Shown in pieces: positions 56,340 to 64,000 of a stretch of DNA of 64,000 bases (position 1 is the first letter of the stretch; each line of letters opens with the position of its first letter). The notes under the pieces were generated by a model. It did not search any database, had not been told where the DNA came from, and saw only the letters and a list, made by a program, of their open reading frames with translations. This stretch comes from VAZQ01 sp963725185 (GTDB lineage Bacteria > Pseudomonadota > Alphaproteobacteria > Rhizobiales > Xanthobacteraceae), in NCBI GenBank assembly GCA_963725185.1, contig CAVRXO010000005.1:310001-374000 (forward strand). Reading direction: 5' to 3'. The position numbers and the translations under genes were made by a program.

Positions 56340-56796
56340 AGGCAACGACGACACGCTCATCCTGGAGACCACCAAGGGCCCGGTCCTGATCGCGCTGCGG
56401 CCCGATCTGGCGCCGGGTCATGTCGCGCGCATCAAGGAACTGGTCGGGCAGGGCTTCTACGACGGGCTCGCCTTTCACCGCGTGATCGATGGCTTCATGG
56501 CGCAGACCGGCTGCCCGCAAGGAACCGGCACCGGCGGCTCCGGCCAGAAGCTCAAGGCCGAGTTCTCCAAGGAAAAGCATGTCCGCGGCACCGTATCGAT
56601 GGCGCGCTCGCAGAATCCGGATTCCGGCGACAGCCAGTTCTTCATCTGCTTCGAGGAATCGCCTTGGCTCAACGGCCAATACACCGTCTGGGGCATGGTC
56701 GTCGAAGGCATGGAAAATGTCGATCAGATCAAGCGCGGCGAGCCGGTGAAGGATCCGGACCGCATCGTTTCTGCTCGCTTGGCGAATGCCGCATAA
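56323..56796 (+). CDS. ppiB: Cytoplasmic peptidyl-prolyl cis-trans isomerase (cyclophilin)
   Basis: 157 residues without signal peptide. KGPVLIALRPDLAPGHVARI, GLAFHRVIDGFMAQTGCPQG, GTVSMARSQNPDSGDSQFFI and NGQYTVWGMVVEGMENVDQI are the cyclophilin motifs, with the catalytic Arg in FHRV. It is the cytoplasmic counterpart of the exported isomerase three genes upstream. Confidence 0.94.
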   Translation: MADTTEGNDDTLILETTKGPVLIALRPDLAPGHVARIKELVGQGFYDGLAFHRVIDGFMAQTGCPQGTGTGGSGQKLKAEFSKEKHVRGTVSMARSQNPDSGDSQFFICFEESPWLNGQYTVWGMVVEGMENVDQIKRGEPVKDPDRIVSARLANAA

Positions 56797-56799
56797 ATG

Positions 56800-56935
56800 A
56801 TCGTTATTGGCGAATAGCGAGTGGCGAATAGGGTATCACGCAAGTGCTCGTTTTTCCCTAGTCGTTTTTCCCCACTCGCTATTCGCTACTCGCTATTCCC
56901 TGCTCGCTATTCCCTACGCGCTATTCCGTACTCGG
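56800..56935. repeat. Degenerate short tandem repeat
   Basis: About ten imperfect copies of an 11-12-base unit CGCTATTCGCTACT / CGCTATTCCCTA and, at the left, its inverse GGCGAATAGCGAGT. Low-complexity repeats of this type turn up between genes of several alphaproteobacteria. The right part supplies the last codons of the small zinc-binding protein gene at 56,907. Confidence 0.8.
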
Positions 56936-57152
56936 TCCTCTTCAGGTTCAAGCCCCCCATTTGGGGCGGCGAAAGAGGCTCGGAGTTGCAAACCCAGGCA
57001 TGCTTGGCGAACCATTCGTGCTCGGCTCGGCAAAGCGGACAATAGACCCGCGCAAAAAATACCGGCGTGGCATTGAAGCTGGCGCGATCGGCAACAATAC
57101 CGGTCGAAATATCGTGTCCCGTCTCTGGACATTTCACCATGACGGTTCCCAT
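56907..57152 (-). CDS. Small zinc-ribbon-like protein
   Basis: 81 residues. VKCPETGHDISTGIVADRAS and ARVYCPLCRAEHEWFAKHAW contain C-P-E-T-G-H and C-P-L-C, a likely zinc site. The segment is well ordered, while the last ~12 residues come from the adjacent tandem repeat, so the natural C-terminus may have been replaced. Conserved hypothetical; function unknown. Confidence 0.7.
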   Translation of the reverse strand: MGTVMVKCPETGHDISTGIVADRASFNATPVFFARVYCPLCRAEHEWFAKHAWVCNSEPLSPPQMGGLNLKRTEYGIARRE

Positions 57153-57164
57153 TGAATGCTCCTG

Positions 57165-57290
57165 TGGCCAGAAGTCCTATCCGGGTGTCGCTCTCTTATT
57201 GAGTGTCGCCTCTTCAGACTCTTATTTTGTGTCGCCTGTTGGTCTCTTATTTTGTGTCGCCTCTTATTGTGCGAGTAGTATCGTGCGCGT
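57165..57290. repeat. Array of IS-end-like repeats
   Basis: Four spaced units built on CTCTTATTTTGTGTCGCCT: GTGTCGCTCTCTTATTGAG, GTGTCGCCTCTTCAGACTC, TTATTTTGTGTCGCCTGTTG, TTATTTTGTGTCGCCTCTTA. Regularly spaced terminal repeats like these are typical of the ends of IS21-like and related ISs. No transposase is next to them, so this may be a solo end. It sits in the roughly 360-base gap before the next gene. Confidence 0.55.
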
Positions 57291-57511
57291 GCGAAGATAG
57301 TTTGACGCGACGGAGGTTATATTGAGAATTCCGTGACAATCGGGCGACATCGATGGTGCGACGCACATGATGGTGCAATGCACACAGAGTTGCAGAAAAC
57401 GATTCAATTGATTTTGATCGGACGAATTAACCTGGGCTGATGGAACAGGAAGGTAGAGGGGGGCGTTACGTGCGTCGGTCAGTGGAATTCTGTGAACCAA
57501 ACGGGGAGATC

Positions 57512-57802
57512 ATGCCTGGAACCCATATGCAGGACCCATCGCGCGCCGGCGCCTTGGTTCAGCCTCGACCGCGCAAACGCTACATCGTGGTGCGCCGCGA
57601 GGACGTCTGGTTCATCATTTTCGGCGGCGAGGAATTCGGCCCCTACAAGACCGAGCGTGAGGCCAAGCTTTTTGCCGTCGACGCCGCCCATAAGCTCGGC
57701 GAACAGGGCGAGGAGACCGAGGTGATGTTGTCATTGGACGAGGCGGGCGCGGTCTCGCCGGTCTGGGTCTACGGTCAGAGCTCCTATCCGCCGCGCGAAT
57801 AG
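57512..57802 (+). CDS. Small DUF2188-like protein
   Basis: 96 residues: RKRYIVVRREDVWFIIFGGE then EFGPYKTEREAKLFAVDAAH. The W-x-I / GPY-x-(T/S)-x-x-E-A pattern is DUF2188-like. Start ATG with GGGGAGA upstream; the longer ORF (57,440) is unlikely. Function unknown; followed by queA on the same strand. Confidence 0.75.
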   Translation: MPGTHMQDPSRAGALVQPRPRKRYIVVRREDVWFIIFGGEEFGPYKTEREAKLFAVDAAHKLGEQGEETEVMLSLDEAGAVSPVWVYGQSSYPPRE

Positions 57803-57920
57803 CGGCGCCCATCCCGCCGGCGCAAGCGGAGGCCAAGCGAAGACGTGTTGCAGGAAGGGACGGTTTGTGCGAACCGCCCATATGCGGAGCGCACGACCCT
57901 GCAATGCGAACTGAGCTTTA

Positions 57921-59000
57921 ATGCGAACCGACCTCTTCGATTTCGAGCTCCCGGCAGACCGGATCGCGTTACGGCCCATCGCGCCGCGCGATGCCGCGCG
58001 GCTTTTGGTCGTGCGCCCCGGCTCGGCCGCTCCACTCGAAGACCGCAGCGTGGGCGATCTTCCGCAGCTGCTGCGGCCCGGCGATGCGCTCGTGGTCAAT
58101 GACAGCAAGGTCGTTCCGGCGCGCCTGACCGGCCGGCGGATCGGGCGGGGCGATGCCGAGCCCGCAATCGAGGCGACCTTGCACCAGCGCCTCGACGGCG
58201 CGCGCTGGCGTGCTTTCGTCAAGCCCGGCAAGCGGCTGGCGCCAGGCGACATCGTCCGCTTCGGCACCGAAGGCCGGGTGTGCCTGCTCGGCCAGCTCGA
58301 TGCCACGGTCGAGGAGAAGGGCGAGGGCGGCGAAGTGACGCTCGCCTTCGCGTTCCACGGCGCGGTGCTCGACCAGGCGCTCGAGGAGCGCGGCAGCATG
58401 CCGCTGCCGCCCTATATCGCATCGCGGCGGGAGGCCGATGAGCGTGACCGCGACGACTATCAAACCATGTTCGCGCTTGCGGAAGGCGCGGTCGCGGCGC
58501 CGACCGCGGGTCTGCATTTCACGCCGGAGCTGGTTGCCGCCCTGCAGGCCTGCGGCATCGCGCTGCATCGGGTGACGCTGCATGTGGGGGCCGGCACCTT
58601 CCTTCCAGTCAAGGCCGCGGACACGGCCGATCACCGCATGCATTCGGAGCGCGGCAGCGTCAGCCCTGAAACGGCGGCCGCGCTCAACGGCGTGCGCCAC
58701 GCCGGCGGTCGCGTGGTGGCGGTCGGCTCGACCTCGCTGCGCCTGCTGGAAAGCGCGAGCCAGGAGGACGGCATCATCCGCCCGTTCGCCGGCGAGACCG
58801 CCATGTTCATCACGCCCGGCTACCGCTTCCGCGCCGTCGACGTGATGATGACCAATTTCCACCTGCCGCGCTCGACCCTGTTCATGCTGGTCTCCGCCCT
58901 TTGCGGACTCGAGGTGATGCAGAAAGCCTACGCGCATGCGATTGCGGCTGGCTACCGGTTCTATTCCTATGGAGATGCCTGCTTGCTATTCCGAGGGTAA
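57921..59000 (+). CDS. queA: tRNA preQ1(34) S-adenosylmethionine ribosyltransferase-isomerase
   Basis: 359 residues. Makes epoxyqueuosine at tRNA position 34. MRTDLFDFELPADRIALRPI, DALVVNDSKVVPARLTGRR, YQTMFALAEGAVAAPTAGLHFT, LHVGAGTFLPVKA and MTNFHLPRSTLFMLVSALCG match the family end to end. Followed by tgt 48 bases on; the two act in sequence (Tgt inserts preQ1, QueA modifies it). Confidence 0.96.
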   Translation: MRTDLFDFELPADRIALRPIAPRDAARLLVVRPGSAAPLEDRSVGDLPQLLRPGDALVVNDSKVVPARLTGRRIGRGDAEPAIEATLHQRLDGARWRAFVKPGKRLAPGDIVRFGTEGRVCLLGQLDATVEEKGEGGEVTLAFAFHGAVLDQALEERGSMPLPPYIASRREADERDRDDYQTMFALAEGAVAAPTAGLHFTPELVAALQACGIALHRVTLHVGAGTFLPVKAADTADHRMHSERGSVSPETAAALNGVRHAGGRVVAVGSTSLRLLESASQEDGIIRPFAGETAMFITPGYRFRAVDVMMTNFHLPRSTLFMLVSALCGLEVMQKAYAHAIAAGYRFYSYGDACLLFRG

Positions 59001-59048
59001 TGGCTGCGCCCGAGCCGGCGCGAGCTTCCCAACCTCCAAATCATTGCG

Positions 59049-60182
59049 ATGCCGATGCCCGATGCCTTCCAGTTTCGCTTGGCTGCCACCGACGGCGCCG
59101 CTCGCCGCGGCGAGATCGCGACCGCCCATGGCCTGGTGGCGACGCCGGCTTTCATGCCGGTCGGCACGCAAGCCACCGTCAAAGGCATGCTGCCGGAGGC
59201 GGTACGCGCGGGCGGCGCCGACATCGTGCTGGGCAATACCTACCACCTGATGCTGCGTCCGGGCGCCGAACGCATCGCGGCGCTTGGCGGCCTGCACACA
59301 TTCATGAACTGGCCGCACGCGATCCTGACCGATTCCGGCGGCTTCCAGGTCATGTCGCTCGCCGGCCTGCGCAAGGTCGAGGAGCGGGCGGTGACCTTCC
59401 GCTCCCATCTGGATGGCGCCATGGTGGAGCTCACGCCCGAGCGCGCGATCGAGATCCAGGCCTTGCTCGGCTCCGATATCGCCATGCAGCTCGACGAATG
59501 CATCGCCCTGCCGGCGCCGCGCGCCGAGCTCGAGCGCGCCATGCGCTTGTCGTTGCGCTGGGCGGAGCGCTCGAAGCGCGCGTTCGAGGGGCGGCGCGGC
59601 GCCTTGTTCGGCATCATCCAGGGCGGCGATGATCCCGAGCTGCGGCTGGCGAGCCTTGCCGCGCTCGTCGACATGGACTTTCACGGCTATGCCATCGGCG
59701 GGCTGGCGGTGGGCGAGGCGCCCGAGGTGATGCGCAAGACGATCGAAGCAATTGCTCCGGCGCTGCCGGTTGATCGGCCCCATTACCTGATGGGGGTGGG
59801 AACGCCCGAGGATCTGCTCGACGCGGTGGCGCGCGGCATCGACATGTTCGACTGCGTGCTGCCGACCCGCAACGGCCGGCACGGCCTTGCCTTCACGCGC
59901 CGGGGGCCGATCAGCCTGAAGAACGCGCGCCATGCCGAGGATCCGCGTCCGCTGGACGAGGCCAGCCCATGCCCGGCGGCGCGCGACTATTCGCGCGCCT
60001 ATCTCCACCATCTGGTCAAGGCCGGCGAGATGCTGGGCTCCATCCTGCTGACGATGGTCAATCTCTCCTACTATCAGGAGCTGATGGGTGCGGCACGCGC
60101 GGCGATCATGGCGGGCCGATTCGAGGAGTTCCGCCACCAGACCCAAGCCACCTGGGCGCAGGGCGACCTTCCGCCGCGGTAA
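59049..60182 (+). CDS. tgt: tRNA-guanine(34) transglycosylase with altered zinc site
   Basis: 377 residues. Exchanges G34 for preQ1. Catalytic Asp in LTDSGGFQVMSL, second Asp in DMFDCVLPTRNGRHG, and GIIQGGDDPELR are all present. The zinc motif, usually C-x-C-x2-C before the SRAYLHHL helix, reads EASPCPAARDYSRAYLHHLV: only one of three cysteines remains, though the His is kept. An ATG six bases in is equally possible. Confidence 0.95.
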   Translation: MPMPDAFQFRLAATDGAARRGEIATAHGLVATPAFMPVGTQATVKGMLPEAVRAGGADIVLGNTYHLMLRPGAERIAALGGLHTFMNWPHAILTDSGGFQVMSLAGLRKVEERAVTFRSHLDGAMVELTPERAIEIQALLGSDIAMQLDECIALPAPRAELERAMRLSLRWAERSKRAFEGRRGALFGIIQGGDDPELRLASLAALVDMDFHGYAIGGLAVGEAPEVMRKTIEAIAPALPVDRPHYLMGVGTPEDLLDAVARGIDMFDCVLPTRNGRHGLAFTRRGPISLKNARHAEDPRPLDEASPCPAARDYSRAYLHHLVKAGEMLGSILLTMVNLSYYQELMGAARAAIMAGRFEEFRHQTQATWAQGDLPPR

Positions 60183-60304
60183 GGCGCCCGCAAGGAATAC
60201 CGGGTATCGAGGGCCTCGACGGCGCCGTCGCGGCGACGCAAAATGCGCTGAATTTCACCCAATGACGGCGTCGCATTCGCCGCCGCCTTTTTTCGAGGAC
60301 TGCA

Positions 60305-60772
60305 ATGGCCATCAGCCTGAAGGTCAATGGGGTCGTTCACTCGATCGCCGCCGAGCCCGACACGCCTTTGCTCTATGTGCTGCGCAACGATCTTGCGCTC
60401 AACGCCGCCAAGTTCGGCTGCGGGCTCGAGCAGTGCGGCGCCTGCACGGTCCTGGTCGACGGCGTGCCCACGCGATCCTGCGTGCGGGCCATCCAGGATA
60501 TCGGCACGCAGGAGATCACCACCCTCGAAGGTCTCGGCACGATCGACAAGCCGCATCCGCTGCAAAAGGCTTTCATCGACGAGCAGGCGGCGCAGTGCGG
60601 CTACTGCATCAACGGCATGATCATGACGGCGAAGGAATTGCTCGATCGCATTCCGCATCCGACCGAAGCCGACGTGCGCGCCACCCTGGCGCCCAATCTC
60701 TGCCGCTGCGGGACGCATAACCGCATCGTCCGGGCGGTGTTGCGGGCGGCGCAGGCGAACGGAAAGACCTGA
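60305..60772 (+). CDS. (2Fe-2S)-binding subunit of a molybdenum hydroxylase (IorA-like)
   Basis: 155 residues. Plant-type cluster CGLEQCGACTVLVDG and C-terminal cluster QCGYCINGM...LCRCGTHNRIV place it in the aldehyde oxidoreductase/isoquinoline 1-oxidoreductase small-subunit family. Passes electrons from the molybdenum subunit encoded two bases downstream. GAGGA precedes the ATG. Confidence 0.93.
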   Translation: MAISLKVNGVVHSIAAEPDTPLLYVLRNDLALNAAKFGCGLEQCGACTVLVDGVPTRSCVRAIQDIGTQEITTLEGLGTIDKPHPLQKAFIDEQAAQCGYCINGMIMTAKELLDRIPHPTEADVRATLAPNLCRCGTHNRIVRAVLRAAQANGKT

Positions 60773-60774
60773 CC

Positions 60775-62983
60775 ATGACCGCCCCCAATCTCTCCCGGCG
60801 CGAGTTCGCGACTGCGCTCGGCGGCCTCGTGATCTCGTTTGGCCTGGCACCTCGCATCGCTCTCGCCCAGCCGGCGGGCCTGCCCGGAAGCCTCAATGGC
60901 AATCCGCATGCTGGATGCCTGGTTGCGCATCAGCCCGGACGGCAGCGCGACCGTATTCACCGGCAAGGTGGAGCTTGGCCAGGGCATCGTTACCGCGCTT
61001 GCCCAGATCGCCGCCGAGGAGCTCGATCTGCCGCTCGAACGCATCAAGATGATCTCCGGCGACACCGGCCGCACCCCCAATGAGGGCCAGACGGCGGGCA
61101 GCCAATCGATCGAGGCGAGCGGGACCGCGCTGCGGCTGGCGGGCGCGCAGGCGCGTGCGATCCTGATCGATCTCGCCGCCAAGCGGCTTGGGGTCTCGCC
61201 CGACATGCTGACCGTGAGCGACGGCGTCATCAGCGGACCCGACGGCCGCAAGGTCGGCTACGGCGAGCTTGCCGGCGAGGCCGATCTGCATCGCGAGGCG
61301 ACCGCCAAGGTGGCGCCCAAGCCGCCGGCCGCGCACAAGATCGTGGGCAAGGCGATCCCGCGCCTCGACATTCCGGCCAAGGTCACGGGCGGCGTCGCCT
61401 ACGTGCAGGACGTCCGTCTGCCGGGCATGCTGCACGGCCGGGTGGTGCGTCCGCCGCGCTACGGCGCCAAGCTCGACAGCTTCGACCAGGCGGCCGTCAA
61501 GGCGTTGCCCGGCGTCACCGCCATCGTGCGCGACGGCAGCTTCCTGGGCGTCGTCGCCGAGCGCGAGGAGCAGGCCATCAAGGCGCGCGACGCGCTCAAG
61601 AAGTCGGCCCGCTGGTCCGGCGGCAGCGAGCTGCCCGACCCGGCAAAAATCTACGAATACCTGCTGTCGCTCCCCATGGACGACAAGGTCATCAGCGACA
61701 AGCAGGCGCCGCTCCCGGATGGCGCCAAGGTCCTCGAGGCCACCTATCGCCGGCCCTACATGGCGCATGCCTCGATCGGACCATCCTGCGCGGTCGCCCA
61801 GGTCGAGAACGGCAAGCTGACGGTCTGGACCCACAGCCAGGGAGTGTTTCCGCTGCGCGCCACCCTGGCCCAGGCACTCGACCTGCCGGGCTCCGCCATC
61901 CGCTGCATCCATGCCGAGGGCTCGGGCTGCTATGGCCACAACGCCGCCGACGACGTTGCCCTGGACGCCGCGCTGCTGGCGCGCGCCGCACCCGGGCGGC
62001 CGGTGCGCGTGCAATGGATGCGCGACGACGAGTTCATGTGGGAGCCCTATGGGCCGGCCATGGTGATGCGCGCGCGCGCCGCGCTCAAGGACGGCCGCAT
62101 CGTCGATTGGAGCTACGATGTGTGGAGCAACACCCACAACATGCGGCCGGGCGATCCGGACGGCGTCAATCTGCTGGCGAGCTGGTACCTGGAAAAGCCC
62201 AAGCATCCGGGTCCGCCGCGCGCGCTGGCGCAACCCGCAGGGGGCGGCGATCGCAATGCTATCCCGCTCTACGACCTGCCGCGCTCGCATATCACCAGCC
62301 ACCTGATCAAGGAGATGCCGCTGCGGGTGTCGGCGCTGCGCACGCTCGGCGCCTACTCCAATGTCTTCGCGATCGAATCGTTCATGGACGAGCTGGCGGC
62401 GGCGGCGCAGGCCGATCCGGTGGAGTTCCGCCTGGCGCATCTCAAGGATCCGCGTGCCAAGGCGGTGATCGAAGCCGCCGCCAAGGCGGCCGACTGGAAG
62501 CCTGGCCGGAACGGCACCGGCACCAGCGGGCGCGGCATCGCGTTCGCGAAATACAAGACGCTGGCCACCTATGTGGCGGTCATCGTCGACCTCGAGCTCG
62601 ATCGCGACAGCGGCCAGATCAGGGTGCCGCGCGCCTACGCGGCGGCCGATTCCGGACAGATCATCAATCCCAACGGCCTCACCAACCAGATCGAGGGCGG
62701 CATCGTGCAATCCACCAGCTGGACGCTGCACGAGGAGGTGCGCTTCGACAAGACCGGCATTCTGTCCCAGAGCTGGGACAGCTATCCGATCCTGACCATG
62801 CAGGAAGCGCCGAACGTCACGACGGTGCTCATCGACCGGCCGAACGAGCAGCCGCTCGGCGCCGGCGAGGCGGCGCAAGGGCCGACCGCAGCGGCAATCG
62901 CCAATGCCTTCACCGCCGCCACCGGAAAGCGCATCCGCGAGCTCCCCCTGCGACCCGATCGCATCAAGGCGGCGCTGGCATAG
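60775..62983 (+). CDS. Molybdopterin-binding subunit of a molybdenum hydroxylase, IorB-like (one frameshift)
   Basis: About 735 residues once the extra C at 60,907 is removed. The N-terminus in one frame is a twin-arginine signal (NLSRREFATALGGLVISFGL to ALAQ); the rest is in the next frame. Seen: WLRISPDGSATVFTGKVELG, GRTPNEGQTAGSQSIEASG, ARVKW-type AARPGRPVRVQWMRDDEFMWEP regions, and the end GAGEAAQGPTAAAIANAFTA with the catalytic Glu. Oxidises an aldehyde or N-heterocycle in the periplasm; substrate unknown. Confidence 0.9.
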
Positions 62984-63037
62984 GGCAGCCAGCGGAAGCT
63001 GCGATGGCTCGTGTTATCCAGTGACGTTGCCCACGAA

Positions 63038-63080
63038 CCCGGCGCGCTCCCTCTCCCTATGGTAGAGGGAGCGCGCCGGG
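63038..63080. terminator. Hairpin between convergent genes
   Basis: CCCGGCGCGCTCCCTCT (63,038-63,054) pairs perfectly over 17 bases with AGAGGGAGCGCGCCGGG (63,064-63,080) around loop CCCTATGGT. No T-run follows on either strand, so it may act by stalling or simply protect 3' ends; it is well placed between the stops at 62,983 and 63,178. Confidence 0.7.
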
Positions 63081-63177
63081 ATCGTTGATAGATATCGGAT
63101 CAAACAGGAGCATCCGAGCCTCGCTGCGCTGCATCCGTGAGGTAGAAACCTCAGAGACGACGCACGCCGAGCCGCAG

Positions 63178-63789
63178 TCAAGCCGGCTTGGAGCCTGACT
63201 TCTCCATCCACTCCACAAGGTCCGAATTCGATCCGGACCGGCTGAGGCGTTCGATCACGCGGCTGCGCTCCGCTGGCGGCTTGTTTTGGCTCAATTTGAA
63301 TTTCGCCTCGACACGTTCAATTTTTATCTGGAAGGACTGAATGGCCGACAGGGCGCGCGCTCTTTGATCGGACGGGAGATCGTCCATCGACCACTGGCCG
63401 TCCTCGTATCTATCCAGCATGAACTTGAGCGTGTCTTCCAGTGCCGTGGCCGTGTCCTCCAGATGGATGCGTCCATGGCAGTGCACCGCGATATAATTCC
63501 AGGTTGGAATGCCGGGTTCCGCGTACCAGGTCGGCGACACATAGGCGTGGGGCCCGTGGAAGATCGCGATGGCCTTGGCCTGCTCCGCACACAGTGCGAG
63601 TTGCGGGTTGGCGCGCGCCATATGGCCTCGCAGCACCCCGCCGGCGAGCGTTCCCTCCAGGACGATCGGCAAGTGGCTGATCTCCAGCCGGTCTTCGAGA
63701 TCGACGATCAGCGTCGCGAAGCTGTACTTTTCAATGATGGCCTCGATCTCCTGAACGCTCGCGCTTCCAAACAGTTTCGGGACATACAT
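63178..63789 (-). CDS. PaiB-like FMN-binding protein
   Basis: 203 residues. MYVPKLFGSASVQEIEAIIE, SHLPIVLEGT, GHMARANPQ, AIFHGPHAYVSPTWY and PTWNYIAVHCHGRIHL are the split-barrel motifs of PaiB/FMN-binding negative regulators. In Bacillus PaiB influences sporulation and protease genes; many homologs are simply flavin- or heme-binding enzymes of unknown role. Converges on the hydroxylase operon. Confidence 0.92.
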   Translation of the reverse strand: MYVPKLFGSASVQEIEAIIEKYSFATLIVDLEDRLEISHLPIVLEGTLAGGVLRGHMARANPQLALCAEQAKAIAIFHGPHAYVSPTWYAEPGIPTWNYIAVHCHGRIHLEDTATALEDTLKFMLDRYEDGQWSMDDLPSDQRARALSAIQSFQIKIERVEAKFKLSQNKPPAERSRVIERLSRSGSNSDLVEWMEKSGSKPA

Positions 63790-64000
63790 GTTTCGGCCTC
63801 CGCGCCGCAGATCGGTGCGTCATTGTGCCATAGCAAACCTTTGGTTTGGAATCTTCCCGGGAGCGATCGAGATTGGATTGCGCTTTCGACCCGATCCAAC
63901 GAGACGCCACAGCGGTTGCCCATTGTTCGACAGCGGCATTGGCCGTAACATGGTCCACTGTGTTCGATCGTGCAGGCCGGGATCAAGTCCTGTGATCAAG
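63790..64000. other. Terminal stretch, nothing recognised
   Basis: About 210 bases upstream of the PaiB-like gene. One or two short ORFs overlap but show no family, and the sequence runs off the window. It presumably contains the promoter of the minus-strand gene. Confidence 0.35.

Overview
The window is high-GC and densely coded. It looks like chromosomal DNA of an alphaproteobacterium, most likely Hyphomicrobiales (Bradyrhizobiaceae/Xanthobacteraceae-like). The evidence is the conserved order pyrB-plsY-dprA-topA, the coaD-cyclophilin-cyclophilin-queA-tgt block, GAAC-N7-GAAC LexA boxes beside uvrA and ssb, and many small palindromic intergenic repeats. No rRNA, tRNA or CRISPR array was recognised.

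Left third (1-18,250): the housekeeping row topA / dprA / plsY, all on the minus strand, has been split by accessory DNA. Between topA and dprA lie an IS with a 16-bp target duplication (3,777-5,216), two tandem paralogous exported proteins, a membrane protein, and a very large defence-like gene (7,993-12,112). That gene encodes a HigA-type HTH, a restriction-endonuclease-like domain and a STAND/helical-repeat body, with a palindromic operator at its start. dprA itself is cut in two by a complete 4.2-kb IS1595-family transposon (13,240-17,442) with 24-bp perfect inverted ends and an 8-bp target duplication. The transposon carries a DprA-like plus phosphoribosyltransferase pair that matches the ShosTA toxin-antitoxin/anti-phage module, so a dprA-like cargo gene now sits inside the host dprA. 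It also carries a transposase, a transposase-linked small protein, a DUF6471-type regulator with a symmetrical double operator, and a membrane protein.

Middle (18,673-41,060): metabolism and transport. Genes encode an aspartate carbamoyltransferase fused to a PyrI-like zinc domain, an AidB-type acyl-CoA dehydrogenase, RuvX, a DJ-1/PfpI protein, a PAP2-family protein, a PQQ quinoprotein, a TauD-type dioxygenase, an acid-ceramidase-like hydrolase, MsrQ, an ABC exporter, an MFS transporter, a GNAT protein, a DUF302 protein, an MBL-fold protein, VapBC, an isochorismatase-like protein and a luciferase-like oxidoreductase.

Right (41,067-63,789): DNA repair and replication (uvrA, ssb, gyrA) with SOS boxes, an alpha/beta hydrolase and MarC; a repeat element split by an IS701-family insertion; a Bug-type solute-binding protein; an ankyrin protein; the coaD-ppi-ppi-queA-tgt block; a two-subunit molybdenum hydroxylase; and a PaiB-like protein.

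About twenty single-base frameshifts, nearly all extra bases, interrupt otherwise intact genes including gyrA, uvrA, ssb and pyrB. They recur in similar contexts, often a CTT codon followed by G. I treat these genes as intact in life and the indels as probable sequence errors, and I give their positions.
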